From assembly GCA_026075535.2 (NCBI GenBank), contig AP026548.1, positions 310,001 to 374,000 of the forward strand: a DNA stretch of 64,000 nt. The letters run 5' to 3'. This stretch comes from Tricholoma matsutake (Eukaryota; Basidiomycota; Agaricomycetes; Agaricales; Tricholomataceae). Made by a program: the position numbers and the translations under genes. The notes under the pieces were generated by a model, which saw only the letters and a list, made by a program, of their open reading frames with translations, ran no database searches and was not told the origin of the DNA. The stretch's first letter is position 1, and each line of letters starts with the position of its first letter. Shown here in pieces: positions 43,701 to 55,556 of the stretch.

Positions 43701-46190
43701 CTATATTTTGTAGGCACAACTTTCATAAAGTCTGAAAAGCTTGGAACTCATAAGATATCAAATTGACCCAGATTCTGCATACAGACTAGCTCACACTCCA
43801 CATAGTCTATGTGGACTAGCTCGGACTCCACACAGTCCATGCGGAGTCTGCTAGGACATGTGGGGCACTGTAAATTACTGCTTCCATCATTATTTTTGTT
43901 TTGATTACAACTATGGACATTTGACTTCATGAGAAGATCATCGACTGTTTGTGTGAAAAGACCCCACCATGTACTTAATTTCTTACATGCAGGACATGTT
44001 TCATGAGTATCTGATTTCTTACAAGCAGGAGGAGGAGGCAAAGGCATGGTTTCTGTTGGATTTTTATATTCTGGCAAATTTTTATTTGAGTCAATCTGTG
44101 CCATGACATCTTCTTGTGTGCATTGAAGTATTCTCCTGAAACACGGCTTTCTAACCATTTAACAAGGTTCTTTTGAAAGTCAGAATCAGAATCCAGAATT
44201 TTGTGTTGCATCTCTTGTGGTGTTAAAGATTCTTTTATCCAGAGCAAAAGATGCATATGTAATGTGAGCTGGCCTTGTTGTTCAACAGTCCCATAATATG
44301 CCCTTAGTATCTCCATACAATCCATGGTGTTTGGATTTTACACCCAATACATCTTCAATAAATGTTTGCACCATAAAGTAAAAAAATCGAGCACTTGCTA
44401 CTGGATTTTTGCATATACGACAAATTCTATCACTTTCATCTAGTATACAAGGCTCAAACTTAGTATCTGTTCCAGCATAATAGAGACATATTGGATGCTT
44501 AACATCAGCAGGAGATAAAGTTATATACCAGGATGGTGCCCCACAATGATTTACTAATGACCAAATTTCATTCCGCATGTATTTTTTACTTGTCATTGAT
44601 CCTTTGACATTTCCAGCAATATGATCCAAGTCTTTTATAACTTGAAAGCAATTTTCTCTTCATCAGTTTCAGCTGCAACATAATCTCCACCAGAGAGCTT
44701 GTCAATTAAAGCATTCAGAACACTCTGATCAAGATTTGGAAGTCTGTCTGTAATAGCCTGGAACTTGCTTTTCTCAGCAAGTAAAAAGCTCTAAGTTGTA
44801 CTTGTTTTAATCTGCTCATGGCTAAATGCAACAAAAGGAAAATTGACATCAGTCTGAAATCTTTTGTCATGATACATTAGTAAATGTCTTTTGTGCTCTT
44901 TGTCAGACAAACCTGCTGAGCCAATACCTCCTAGTCCATATGGAAATAACCAGGGAAACATCTTAGGATAAAGTTGTGGATTATCCCATGTAGATTCAGC
45001 TTTATCACTATGACCAACAACCAGAAATTTTCCCTGAGAATTTAAATGCTTAAGTGCAAGTGCTTTTAGTCAGTTAGTGGTCATAGTATCCAATTCCTGT
45101 CCAGTCAGGCCATGTACAGTATATACACAATCACCTTTGGCAGTACCATCTTCATCATCCATATCATGTAGACTAGTTCCTTCCAATGTTTTATTACTAG
45201 AGAGAGGCTTATACTCTACAGAGCACAGTGGTCCATCTTCAGGATACTCTGCCAGATTTGTATGTGAAATGTCTATATCTGCATAATCTCTGTGGTTTAA
45301 CTTTAGCCACTCCAGTGCTTGTGCTACATAGTTCTGTTGCACAAGAACCAAGGATCGACTATAATCTTCCAGAGTTGGTTTGCATGGACCAGTAAAAAAA
45401 ATTGCAAGCACATCATCCATTTTATCTCTAGGAGGTGGGAGTTTACTATACACCTTTGGAATGGGAGTTTCAAATGCAATTGCATTAGCTTTCATTTTAT
45501 GGCCCCCTGTTGAAAATTTCAGAAAACAACATGTGTGTCTAACCTGGGCAATTAAAAGTTTTTCAACAAACCGCAGGCTGGATAGCTCTTCAGGTACATC
45601 CCCAAGCCACAATCCACAAGCTAGTGCAAACCTTGGAACTTTGTTATGTCTGAGGGACATTCTACAAGTATTGCATACATTACTACATTTATAATCTAGT
45701 ATTGGACCAGTATATTCTTTTTTCTTCTGATCCAAACTTTTTCACTCTACACTAGATATACCCTCTGCCTTTAACACATGCAAGTGATTTTTAATAGCTT
45801 TTAATCTGCTAAGTTCCCCACTTGGTACTAATTCACCACATACAGCACAACCACCTTCTTCAATTTTATTTTTGGACATTTTTTCACAGGCTCCCTCTGC
45901 TATGTCTTGTGCAAGAGCATTAGTCAATGGCTCTGGTAGAAATGGAAAGGAGGAGTCTATAGTACTTGAACTGATTGACTGTTCTTTAATTCATTCCTGG
46001 CAGTACCTTTGAGAGGCAGACATTTTAAGATGATGGTAGTTCTTTGAGATCTAACCCTCCTAGATGGAAACTACACACATGTAAGCCATCATGCATTCCT
46101 GAAATAAACTCCTCTAAGCTTCTCCAAGAACGCCATGGTGGCTCATGCTTTGTGCCAAGTTCCACTGACTCCTGTCACACCACTGAAAAG

Positions 46191-46872
46191 ACGCATAGGA
46201 TACCAAGATGAAAAGGAAGGTGAAGCTAGAACAAAGTTAAGTAGGATGGAATTGGATGAAGGACAAACCGAGACATGAAAACACCTTCATGTCTTCATAG
46301 ATTAGTCTTTAGGAAAACTCACCTATGTCAAATATGGGTACTATTTTTGGCTGCCAAGATCGATGACAACATGAATGGCAAATAAACTTGTTAGTTACTG
46401 GAGATGATGTCAACCCATTTCCAGGCCACTTGATAAATCGGCCTTAATCAGTGTTCTCATTATATGCTGTAGTATCATCTTGACTACAGATGTTGATTTT
46501 AACCTATTCCTTAACACAAAATTTAAGCTATTTTAAAGTGCCCTGAACAATCAGACTCTACAGGGACAGCCCAGTCGACCAGGATTATGCATCCTGAGAC
46601 AATAAACTACCATGGATGACAGCAGTGATGGATGGCAAGAAGAAGGCCAAAAACAAACAGCAACCAATACAGCCCACACAGAATGGCAATTGCTGGTCAG
46701 AATGGAATGTCTGGGGCATCTTATAGCCAGTGTTATGATTGCGAACCTGCACAATTTTGCAAGTCAAAGTGCCTATTTCAGTCTAATAAATTAGAGATAT
46801 CTATCCATCCAGCACAGCAAATTCAATGAGATAAAAATATGACATAGAACAACTGGAATTGAGTACAAGAGG
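46191..46872. other. Intergenic, nothing recognised
   Basis: Upstream side of the Helitron coding sequence. Short opposing ORFs at 46551-46829 lack motifs. No terminal repeats found. Confidence 0.35.
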
Positions 46873-47750
46873 ATGTTATATACAAACTATGTAGTTACTA
46901 GAAGAAAACCAGCACTGACAGGGAGGGCACCATTGTCATCATTCGTGGTTGTCTGTTGTTGTCATCCCTGTCATCCCTGTCAGTCCTGTCATTTCTGTCA
47001 TCCCCATCCTCATGCCAGCCATCCCAGCCATCCTCTTCCTTGTCCCCTGGTCCCTGCCATCATTATCCTTCCTCTTGTTGTCATCCTCATTGATGTTGCT
47101 TCCCTGCCTGTCATTGTTATGCCCTTTGTTTGTCTTTGATGCACCACTCACTCTGCTCCACCATGTGAGCAGCTCCTGGTAGCGGCGGGGGTCTGGCGGG
47201 TGGGTGCTGGTGGCTGTTGTTGTCATCTTTCCCTTGCCATCCATCCTCGTCAATGTTCCCATTGTGCATGTCATCGATTGTCTCGCCATCCTGATCCATT
47301 ATCCACCCTGTGAGCAGGTGCTTGCAGCAGTGGCATGGGTCTGGGTCTGGGTCTGCCATCTTGGCACCAGTTCATGGTAAGAGAATCTAAGATCAAATTA
47401 AAACATTAGTTAGTTAAAAAGAAAAGAAGAAAATAGAAGAGAACATTACTGAGGGCACGACAACTTGCAACTGTCTTGTTGTGGAGCCTTTTTGGTTTGA
47501 GTTGAGGAAGTGTGACTCAACATGACAATTTCCTTTTTTGTTCAAAATCCACATGTCGGTAATACCCGCTGAGTGTGAAATTTCCTATAGGGCTGAGTCA
47601 GACTGACCTCAAAATTTAAGCTTGTCTAAAGATGGCATTAAAACTCTGAAGGCTGCCAAGCAGCCATGACTCTTAATGTATCACTTTTGCTGGCAGGCTG
47701 GTTGGGTTAAAAGGATGAGTCCTCATACCTCAGACTCATAAAAGGAGTGA
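46873..47750. repeat. Dispersed repeat X, copy 2
   Basis: Second copy of the repeat at 36570-37690, sharing its right-hand landmarks (about 47540-47575 and 47703-47745). It contains a degenerate TGTCATCCC minisatellite (about 46960-47060) and two GAGCA..TGC(T)-type motifs (about 47166 and 47307). Exact ends and target duplication were not resolved. Confidence 0.5.
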
Positions 47751-47993
47751 AAAATATACCTCATCATTTGGAATCATACTGTCCGATCCATTCGAGTTGG
47801 ATTCTGAGCCTGATTTATCTGAGTCACCAGAGCCTGAGCTCAAAAATTCATTGTCTTCATTGTCATCCTCGTCCTCCCCTTGCACAACCTTCTTCACTTG
47901 TTTGTGTTTGTGTCTGCACTGACGATGTGCACTCCAGCATTTCTCAGGAAGGCCATCTTCATCAAGCCCTTCTTCTTCAATCAATGCCGCCAT
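47736..47993 (-). CDS. Small acidic hypothetical protein or exon
   Basis: 85 codons starting MAALIEEEGLDEDGLPEKCW, with a Cys/His/Lys patch (CRHKHKQVKK) then an acidic Ser/Asp-rich tail. Not recognised. The final residues run into repeat X copy 2, so the 3' end may have been replaced by that insertion. Confidence 0.35.
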   Translation of the reverse strand: MAALIEEEGLDEDGLPEKCWSAHRQCRHKHKQVKKVVQGEDEDDNEDNEFLSSGSGDSDKSGSESNSNGSDSMIPNDEVYFSLLL

Positions 47994-48540
47994 ATTCCTA
48001 CCCTGGTTTGCTCACTTTGAATCTATTGAACCATAATGTGAGGACTGTGTGTGAAATACAAGACTTTGTAGATGGTTAATTTACCTTGTACTCAAGTAGA
48101 AGGCAATGACATGGTAGTATAGTGTGAATGTTGGTTCGTTGAGTTTACTGAAAGTTAAAACTAGTGGGAGACTTAAGGGTCCCATGTACATCAAGAGCAG
48201 TGGCCATCCCAAGAGTAAAAAACTCCAAAAGATAGAGAACCCTCAAACATTTCACAATATTTGAAATTAGACTTGACAATGTAAAATGGCATTAAACATT
48301 GTTACATATATCTGGCAACCTATAAATATACTATCTAGGAAATACAGCAATAAGTAGGCAAAAAATCTAAAATGATATGCATACCAAGTCAGAACAGGGA
48401 GACTGGTACAACAGTGGGTTTGCAGTGTGAACGTTGAGCAGTGCAAGGTAGCAAGTAGCAAGGGATGTGATAGTTTGAAGTCTGCGATGTCAGTGGTGAG
48501 CCCTATACATAGTAAGTGTCAGCTGGAGGTGAGAGATGTC
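47994..48540. other. Nothing recognised
   Basis: AT-rich sequence without recognisable motifs. Confidence 0.35.
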
Positions 48541-48760
48541 AGATATTGACCTGGAATCACTTCAATTTGAGGACAACCCACGATCTTGGGAGGAAGCTAA
48601 GAATTCTGCAGATGCCAAATGATGGGAAGATGGTTACTGGGATGAACTTCAATCCCTGAAAGATATGTCTGTCTATAAACTTATTCCATGTGCTGATGTG
48701 CCACATGGTCACTGTATTCGCAAAGGTTGGCCCATGTTTCATTGTTGTTTAAAAGTTAAG
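48541..48760 (+). pseudogene. Ty1/copia pol scrap (start of RT domain)
   Basis: The plus-strand frame reads DNPRSWEEAKNSADAK, stop, WEDGYWDELQSLKDMSVYKL and IPCADVPHGHCIRKGWPMF, which is the start of a copia-type reverse transcriptase domain (EA..S.....W..A...E...L......W.L...P.....I..KWVF pattern). It has one in-frame TGA and ends abruptly near 48760. Only about 70 codons survive. Confidence 0.65.
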
Positions 48761-49299
48761 GCATGCCATACATGCCATGTACAGCCATAATTGTATGGCA
48801 TTACGTGGCATCAAACTGTACCATATACTGTACCATCAGCAGACAGCACAGCTCCCTGACAGTATGGGTACTGTGACCATAATATGGCACTGTACAACTG
48901 CTGATGTACAGCACAGTGTGCAGCCCTAGGACTTACCCTTCTTATCTTGGATCTTGGCCTTTACATTGTTGATGGTGTTGGAGGACTCAACCTTGACTCA
49001 ACCTTGAGTGTGATGGTCCTTCCAGTGAGTCTTAATGGGTTTGCATGATGTCTTGGAGGGTGAAGGAAGGGTGGTCTGACAACCTCCTCTTTAAGGGGGA
49101 TGAGAGTGTTGTCTGGGGCCAGTTGCTCACCATGTTGAACATTGGACTCAGATACAGGACTCTCTCATCTGTGCTGGTACAGAAAGTGGAAAAACTCTGC
49201 TGATCACACTCAATCTGTTGCTTGACAACCCAGCTCATGGATCCATTTCTTTGCCAACTTCACCCCTGAAACAGCTTCAGATCACACCAGCAAGTAGAA
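48761..49299. other. Low-complexity GCCATAC-rich and unassigned sequence
   Basis: 48770-48930 is rich in TGCCATAC/ATGGCA/TGTACAG repeats in both orientations and could be a small inverted-repeat element, but no clear ends were found. The rest has no recognisable coding. Confidence 0.3.
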
Positions 49300-49812
49300 T
49301 GCAATGATCATATGCACTCTGCCATTCACACATTTGATTGTTCATGCAAATGACTTCAATATCAAGTATGGAATTCCCACAGTTGCATTGAATGATGACA
49401 CACCCTGGAATGAGGCATATTGGAATGCAAGCCATACATTTTATCTATCTGGAGCTTTAATATGAATGCTTTCCAGGAATATATCCATTATTTGAAGGCC
49501 CAAAAAGCTGGAAAGGCTCGACACATCATTGCGACAGTGGAGCAATTGTTCAAGACACCCAAAGGCCACCTGCCACATCTTGCAATCCTAATCTGTAACC
49601 CCCAGTTTCAGAAACAGATCAAATGTGTCACTGTGGATGAAGCTCAGTTCATTCATCTGGTGGGGCTTCCACACTATGGCAACAGTGCCTTCAGGCTGGC
49701 ATGGGGTAGGCTAGATGAGCTTAAAGCAATACTTCCCATGACTGTTCCTTGGCAAGCATTGTCAGCAACATTGCCACCACATATCTTGAAGACTGTCAAA
49801 GCACATAGGTAA
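49300..49812 (+). pseudogene. RecQ-like DEAD/H helicase, N-terminal lobe fragment
   Basis: The frame at 49420-49812 contains IIATVEQLF (motif Ib region), VTVDEAQFIH (Walker B, DEAQ rather than DEAH), FRLAWGRLDELKAILP and ALSATLPPHIL (motif III, SAT). Upstream about 49355-49415 reads YGIPTVALNDDTPWNEAYW in a different frame, then a stop, matching the sequence that usually precedes it. The Walker A motif and C-terminal lobe are missing. It resembles the RecQ-like helicase genes repeated in mushroom genomes, and the truncation suggests a dead fragment. Confidence 0.65.
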
Positions 49813-50019
49813 GCTACACTGTACCAAATAATATGGTCTATCAAACACATACAGTGTATTGAATGATATGGGTTCAGTGGATGCCATTGAATGCTCTCAT
49901 AGTATGCATGACATGTACTAGTATCAAATGAATACACTCTTACAATTCTTGCTTGTGATGCACTATGAAGAATGTTAATAATATACAGATCAGAGTTAGC
50001 GTACATGGTACTCAGCAAC

Positions 50020-50500
50020 AGCATCGGCAATGGCATCGGCATCGGCATAGAAGTATGGCATCAGCATCAGGCACCACTTCACCATAACAGTATGACCTAG
50101 CTGCATGTACTATAGTGAATTACAATGCTTGGTATAGATGTGCATAGGAGACTGTATGGCCTAGCTATGGGCAATGATGCAATAATTCATTCTATGTAGT
50201 GCAGACCTACCAAATGAGTCTTTTACAATTCTTGCTTGTGATACACTATGAAGAATGTTAATAGACAGATCAGTGACCTATGAGATAGTGTTGGACACAG
50301 TATTTGGCATTTGCAATGGCATTGGCATAGATGTGCGGTAAGAATCTAATACTGTTGGATGAAATAGTCACAGCCATCAGCATCGGCATCAGCAGACATG
50401 TCGGCACAGAAATTTACATCAACATCAACATCGGCAGCAGCAGACAGACACTTTGGGGTGGAAATCTATATATCAAGAGCATCGGCAATGGGCATTAGCA
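50020..50500. repeat. Degenerate GGCATC/GCATCGGCA repeats
   Basis: Several clusters of GGCATCGGCAATGGCATC-like reiterations (about 50022-50075, 50305-50330, 50370-50425, 50480-50500), separated by two similar stretches containing ACAATTCTTGCTTGTGAT (about 49940 and 50226). It looks like an old duplicated microsatellite. No gene. Confidence 0.55.
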
Positions 50501-50946
50501 AACCAGACACACAATGGGTGCAGGCAGTATGAATGAACAAAATCAACAAAACAGCAGTGTTCATCCTAGCTAAAATAACAATGTCGGTACTAGCTAATTG
50601 TGAGAACCGGTGGGATCAGCCATGTTGTTGTCATGGGACAATGATCTCATTTGAATGTCTGAGAACCTGCATTCAAATGATTTCAGATTATATTCCATCC
50701 TTTCCTTCAAGGTCGCATATGTCTTCAATGTGACATCTTGCTGTTCAGCTTCTCAACCTCGGCCATGTAGAGATGATGACTGGCATACTTGTATGAGGTG
50801 CCAAGGTTGTTTTGCAGGGCTTTCACTTCGGCATGGCAGCTCAACAGCTCCCTGTCTGTCAATTTCTGCAACAGGATGAACTAACAGTCATACAAATGAG
50901 GACAAGGCACTTACTGGATCAGCAGGTAGCATTAGCTGGTTGTGAT

Positions 50947-51668
50947 GAGTCTATAGGATGTTTGCTTAAGCAACCTAACATCTAGATGCATGGCTTGCTT
51001 AAGTATAAGTCAGCTTAAGCATGTCTTGCCTGTAATATTGTATGCACAGTAATAATAACTGAACACCCTGCTTAAGCACCCTGAGCTCATGTCCTGTTTC
51101 AAACATCTCCTCCCAGCTCAAGCATCCACCACTCAAGCATCCACCACTCAAGCACACTAATGTGCTTAAGCACTAAGCACCTTAAGCATCTTAAGCAGTC
51201 CATGAGTCAGCTTATAAACATTATTTAAATATAATATAATATTTAATATTTGGGACTACTTAATGTGCTTAAGCACTGAGTACCTTAAGCACCTTAAGCA
51301 TTCCATGAGCTAGCTTATAACAAGCACAGCTTCAGCACTTACTTAAGGTGCCAAACAACTGACAATAACATAAATATGTCTCTGCTGACACTTCCACCTT
51401 TTGAAACCATGATATTATGGCCTCAAATTGCTTCATTTTATATTATGTGGACTTCTCTGGTGCAGGCAGTGGCAGCATAACCAGTTTAGCATAATGTGGT
51501 GAACTTTGAACTTTGAACACCTGACTAAATTGATGAATTAAATTGATGACTAAGTCTGAGTTTGACTCAAAGTTTATGTGGATTAAGCATTGTTCAAAGG
51601 GCTTAATGAGCTTAAGGAGATATGGTGCTTAAGCTGACTTATACTTAAGCAAATGTCCTATGGTGCTT
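50947..51668. mobile_element. CTTAAG-rich inverted-repeat element, 722 bp
   Basis: Flanked by exact 8-bp direct repeats GTTGTGAT (50939-50946 and 51669-51676). The ends form imperfect inverted repeats (left ATAGGATGTTTGCTTAAG, right inverted ATAGGACATTTGCTTAAG), and a second inner pair TAAGTATAAGTCAGCTTAAG matches on both sides. The interior holds many GCTTAAGCAC-type words (CTTAAG is itself a palindrome), densest near 51080-51310 and 51590-51650. No coding. The 8-bp duplication suggests a hAT-type non-autonomous element. Confidence 0.8.
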
Positions 51669-51676
51669 GTTGTGAT

Positions 51677-52842
51677 AACCTCTACTTTGGATAGGCGGGT
51701 CACACGAGAGCTGGGGATGGCAAATTCAATTGGCTTGTGGAGAGAGTCCATATTCATGTCAAGGTCTTGCTTGCAATGGTGATAAATATGGAGATAACAG
51801 CACATCAAATGATGACCCCTGAAGGAGAGTACTATTAGTCATGGTGCTGGTAATGATATCACTATTACTCGATGATGGGAGGGAGGTGTTCACAGCTGGG
51901 GAGAAATGTGGTGAGCCAGATGCTCATGCCGGTGTAGCTGAAAACAAATCCTGAGCTGTTGAAGAGTACATGGGAGCAGACAACATCTCTGCAAGGCCCT
52001 GTAGAGATAGATGTCATGACCCAGAATAGAGACTTTGCAAATTAAGTAGTAGGATGAAGGCTCATCCAACAAGGCAGACATATGGTTCTGGTGTGAACAA
52101 GGTCCTGTACCCAACCCCATCACCACAGTAAGAATGACACATAGTTCCCTGATCCATCTCTGGTTCTGTATCTTTTCCAACAACAATCAAACTCATAGGA
52201 GTTCGCTGTGTCAAGAGACCATCCGGCTGGCTTGTCATTATGCTTTTGGCATCAGAACTGGAGGTCTTGAAGGTTGTAGAGAAAGACGAGGTGTTTTCAT
52301 CCCATGGTTGTTTGACTTTCCAAGCCTTGCCTTGAGGCTTTTGAGTACTAAAGTTTTGTTGGGAAGGTTGGGATTTAGCTTAGTGACTCGGATACACTGA
52401 TCTTGTGATGAAAAATGAACAGGGTTTTCGAGCTGAAAAGATGTTTGGCATTCATCAAGAGTAGTATGTAGCATGATGCAGTGAACAAACTTTGACAAAG
52501 GCCAATACCTCATCGACATGTCATGCTCATGGCAAGATCACGAGACATTCCCTATGATGGTTCCTTTGTATAAATATTATTTTCCATGCATGAAGGGATT
52601 TCCTGCGTGCGCACAATTGTTGTTATGTATTTATCTCCACCTAATATCAAGCCCCGTCCTAGTGTGCCCTCCAACCTCATCCTCTCAGGCTGCAATGTAC
52701 CTCTAATATAACTGAGTACTGACAATGGCATCAGCCAGTTTGGGTGGAGGGCAAGATTGAGTGAGCAGAAAGCTGGCAGTAAGGCCATAGTGGAATCAAC
52801 AAAGAAACCATGGGATCCCAAATAGCAAATTCTTGTTGCTTT
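51677..52842. other. Unassigned stretch with short ORFs
   Basis: Minus-strand ORFs at 52186-51890 and 52519-52238 and a plus-strand ORF at 52134-52400 overlap; none has a recognisable motif. No repeats identified before element T1. Confidence 0.3.
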
Positions 52843-53051
52843 GAGGTCTTTACACTCCCCCCCCCCCCCCCCCAATCTGAGCAGACTCCACTCAGACACT
52901 CGGACTGTCTGAGGACTTTGCTTGGACTTTGCTCAGACTTTGCTTGGACTTCTTTGGCTGAAAGTCCTGCCAAACTAGATGTCCAGTCCGAGCTGAGTCC
53001 TCAGACTGTCCTAGGACTGTCCAAGTTGCTTATATAATCAACTGAAAAATC

Positions 53052-53135
53052 AGTGGCTACTGCAGGGATTGAACCCTCATAGTCACATGATAAAGTACAT
53101 TTAAGGCAACAATATAACCACTAGACTAAAGTATC
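53052..53135 (-). other. tRNA-like sequence, left end of T1
   Basis: Minus strand reads TTTAGTCTAGTGGTTATATT (A-box like) and GAGGGTTCAATCCCTGC (B-box like). It faces the left end of T1, as in T2. No cloverleaf pairing. Confidence 0.6.
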
Positions 53136-53829
53136 ATTACAGGTAGATAGTCTTATCTCTATGTACTGCCCCGGCTGTGATGACAAATCAACACAGCCAC
53201 ATCACCAACAATGATGCCAGCTCATCATCAATCATCACCAACCACCACCACCACCACCACCACTCGATGACAATGCCTCCCTCCTGTGTCCTGCTGCTGC
53301 CACTGCCCCCTGAACACCCCACAGCCATGGGCCCCATGCCAACACATGATGAAATGGGCCCAAACAATGACAGAGTCATTTGGGCCCCAGGTGAGTTTTT
53401 TCTTTTTTTTCTCATGTTTTCTTAAAGCTAACACATTTTTTCATTAATTATAGGTTATATCTATACTGTAGCAGCACGATGACCTCAAAACCACCAAACA
53501 AGGAACAATGACGAGACCACAACCCAGCACCTGCCCCCGCCAGTGTGAGCAACTGCTTGCATGAGGGAGAGCAGCTGCTAACAACAATGACGATGACAGG
53601 GAACGACGACACCACCCGCCCCAGCCCTACAAGCCACTGCTCATAGGATGGACAACAGGTGGAACAATGGCAATTAGGGGAGACCCCAATGACAGCCAGC
53701 ACCCCCCATAACTGCTGCAGGCAACTGCTCGCAGGGTGGATGGGGGGTGCGAGAGTGCAGGTACTGACAGGGAGACAAAAAGGCCCAAGAGACATTGATA
53801 GGTTGTCTCCTCAGCTCAAAGGCCAATTC

Positions 53830-54900
53830 ACCATTTTGACCACATTCTAATCACATTGGATAACTCGCACGAGGTCCCAGAAGCAGCACAACCACTCCTG
53901 ACCAAGTCTACCAAGCGCAATATTGTATCAAACATGATCAAACATGGTTGAGCATCATATCAAATGCAATCGAGCATCATATTGAACTCGATCGAACATT
54001 GTCAAGCATTGTCGAGCGTCATCAATCAATATCGAGAGACTGTGAGCGACATCTGGTGCCACATTTGTTATCTATATGGTGGAATACCATGCACCAGGAA
54101 GTATTCCAACTCGTGCTCAAACTTGCTGATAGTAGGTCAGCCTCATTCCAAGTCCCTATCGCGCACAGAACCCACTGGACGCATTATTGCGAGACTTAGC
54201 ACGGTTTATACACAAAGGACAGTCCCCTTTTAGTTCTATACCCTTTATTACTCTTTCATCATATGATATATATCTTTCTTGTTCAGATTCCAGTCTCCTT
54301 TTTGGCCTTGTGCCTTAACTCATATCTTTTGCCTCATGTTCTACACATGTTTCTCATTCCATTTTAGGAAGTTTCTTTTAAAACATATAAAACTCTGTAG
54401 TATCTACTTGAGAAAAACAAGAAATTGTCTTCACCTATCGTCTCATATACAGTTCTAAGCATCCGTTCAATCTTCTAAAAACAATCTAAGTCTCTACGAG
54501 TTTTCTTGATCGATGAGAAACCTCTGCAATCATCATTGTCCTCGATCTTCCAATGATCCTCTGATCATTATCACTAGCAACCATTTCAACACGTCCTAGC
54601 CATCGACTATAGCCTTCATATACTTTCAACCTATTGAAAGGTCCTCGGAATTTGCACTTTGACCATCGACTATAGAACTCATTCACTGTCAATCTCATTG
54701 ATCGTCCTCAATATCGATCGATACTCAATCGGACCATGCAAAACACCTTCGTCTCCCATAACACCACCTTCATGACTAGTACCAACTAGTTATCTACCCA
54801 TAGGTTGGACCACAAACATTCAGAATGACTTGCACCCTTCCTCAGACTCATTGCCAATATCATTGATTGCCTCATCAGCAGTTTAGTTGGTTTTCCTGGG
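53830..54900. other. Interior of T1 with CGATCGA-like sequence, origin unknown
   Basis: About 1 kb lying between the two repeated modules of T1 and absent from T2. It holds ATCGAGCATCATATTGAACTCG-like reiterations (about 53940-54045) and short ORFs without motifs. It may be a separate insertion into T1, but no ends were found. Confidence 0.35.
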
Positions 54901-55464
54901 TTGAGTATCATCAACATCAACGTCTCTTGGGTCCTAGGTAAGTTTTTTTTCCTTTTCTCATTTCATTTTTCAATGCTAACCAACTTTTTTTAGGTACAAA
55001 CTACTACTGGCGACAACAACAATGGGGGGACACCACCACCACCACTGCTGCGAGCCCCTGCTTGCAGGGTGGAAGGTGAGGGGGAAGGGAGACAAGGGGG
55101 AAGGGAGACAAGAGGGAAGGGAGACAAGGGGGAAGGGAGATGATGATGAGAGTGGGGACACCCACGATGACACCTGCCCCATGCCTATGAGCATCTCCTC
55201 ATGGGGTGGTTTGGGGGGGAGAAGAATGGGGACAGGAGAGTGAGACAGCCAGGGGATGACCCGGGGACAGACAAATGCCACCATGAGCAACTGCTTGTGG
55301 TGGGTGTTTTTAATTTATTTTTATTATTGATAGTTACGGCCTAGTATTACACATATTAATTACCCCTCGCACAGATGCGAGGGGGTCAATTTAATAATCT
55401 ATTCATGATATATATAAAAATTAGATTCCAGTAATAAATAGATATAATGTATGTGACTTTAAAT

Positions 55465-55556
55465 GACTACTTGGCTTAAGTGGTAGAGTGTGCATGTTTG
55501 GTTGTCATGTTATTGCTAGTCCAGAAGTCTGTTGGTTCAATTCCTGCTGTGCACAC
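55465..55556 (+). other. tRNA-like sequence, right end of T1
   Basis: Plus strand reads TTGGCTTAAGTGGTAGAG (A-box like) and TTGGTTCAATTCCTGC (B-box like), facing the right end of T1. No acceptor-stem pairing. Confidence 0.6.

Larger units (their letters stand above)
42222..43880. mobile_element. Non-autonomous element T2 with outward tRNA-like ends, inside the Helitron
   Basis: A 1659-bp element flanked by exact 7-bp direct repeats CTTCCAT (42215-42221 and 43881-43887). Removing it and one repeat restores the Helitron reading frame (NNDGS-TNKQH). Ends are TGAGGTCTTTACTGTGCCCC on the left and, inverted, CAGTAATTTACAGTGCCCC on the right, so inner terminal sequence matches while the outermost bases differ. 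Both ends carry GGACT/AGTCC-rich subterminal repeats, then tRNA-like A/B-box sequences facing outward (42546-42613 minus; 43613-43700 plus). The middle has GGGCCCAAACAA..TTTGGGCCC and two GAGCAACTGC(T)-type inverted repeats next to GGGGTGGATC. No protein is encoded. Confidence 0.85.
41716..46030 (-). pseudogene. Helitron Rep protein, N-terminal and HUH domains, decayed
   Basis: In order on the minus strand: GGCAVCGELVPS zinc motif (about 45870); CNTCRMSL..KVPRFALACGLWLGDVPEEL and FFTGPCKP (DUF6570-like, 45735-45070); LVVGHSDKAESTWDNPQLYP and FPYGLGGIGSAGLSDKEH (about 45025-44905); ITLSPADVKHP (about 44525); the Rep two-His motif in GQLTLHMHLLLW (about 44270-44235); VDDLLMKSNVHSCN (about 43945), where the insertion lies; then, left of the insertion, YTGCMDNKWGKCKARFP (about 42190-42140) and NTDVTCLMSGTAIRAV..YVSDYITKAPLKTH (about 42030-41935). 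A one-base deletion near 44645 and several stops (for example in the KARFP-stop block) inactivate it. The helicase half is missing. Confidence 0.82.
41716..46190 (-). mobile_element. Helitron fragment (Rep region), truncated and interrupted
   Basis: Minus-strand Helitron coding sequence from about 46190 to 41716, broken by the 1659-bp insertion at 42222-43880. It contains the DUF6570-like N-terminal region and the Rep (HUH) domain but ends before the helicase. No Helitron 3' hairpin with CTRR was identified. The truncation next to a T-run at 41707-41719 is noted separately. Confidence 0.82.

Noticed and set aside
48770..48930. Small inverted-repeat element in the GCCATAC-rich stretch
   Set aside because: Words recur in both orientations, but no matched ends or target duplication could be found.
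53177..53434. ORFs encoding His-rich or Val-rich proteins
   Set aside because: They follow a CCACCACCA low-complexity tract inside element T1.
42546..55556. Four genuine tRNA genes
   Set aside because: A- and B-box motifs are present, but acceptor and anticodon stems do not pair, and all four sit symmetrically at the ends of repeats.
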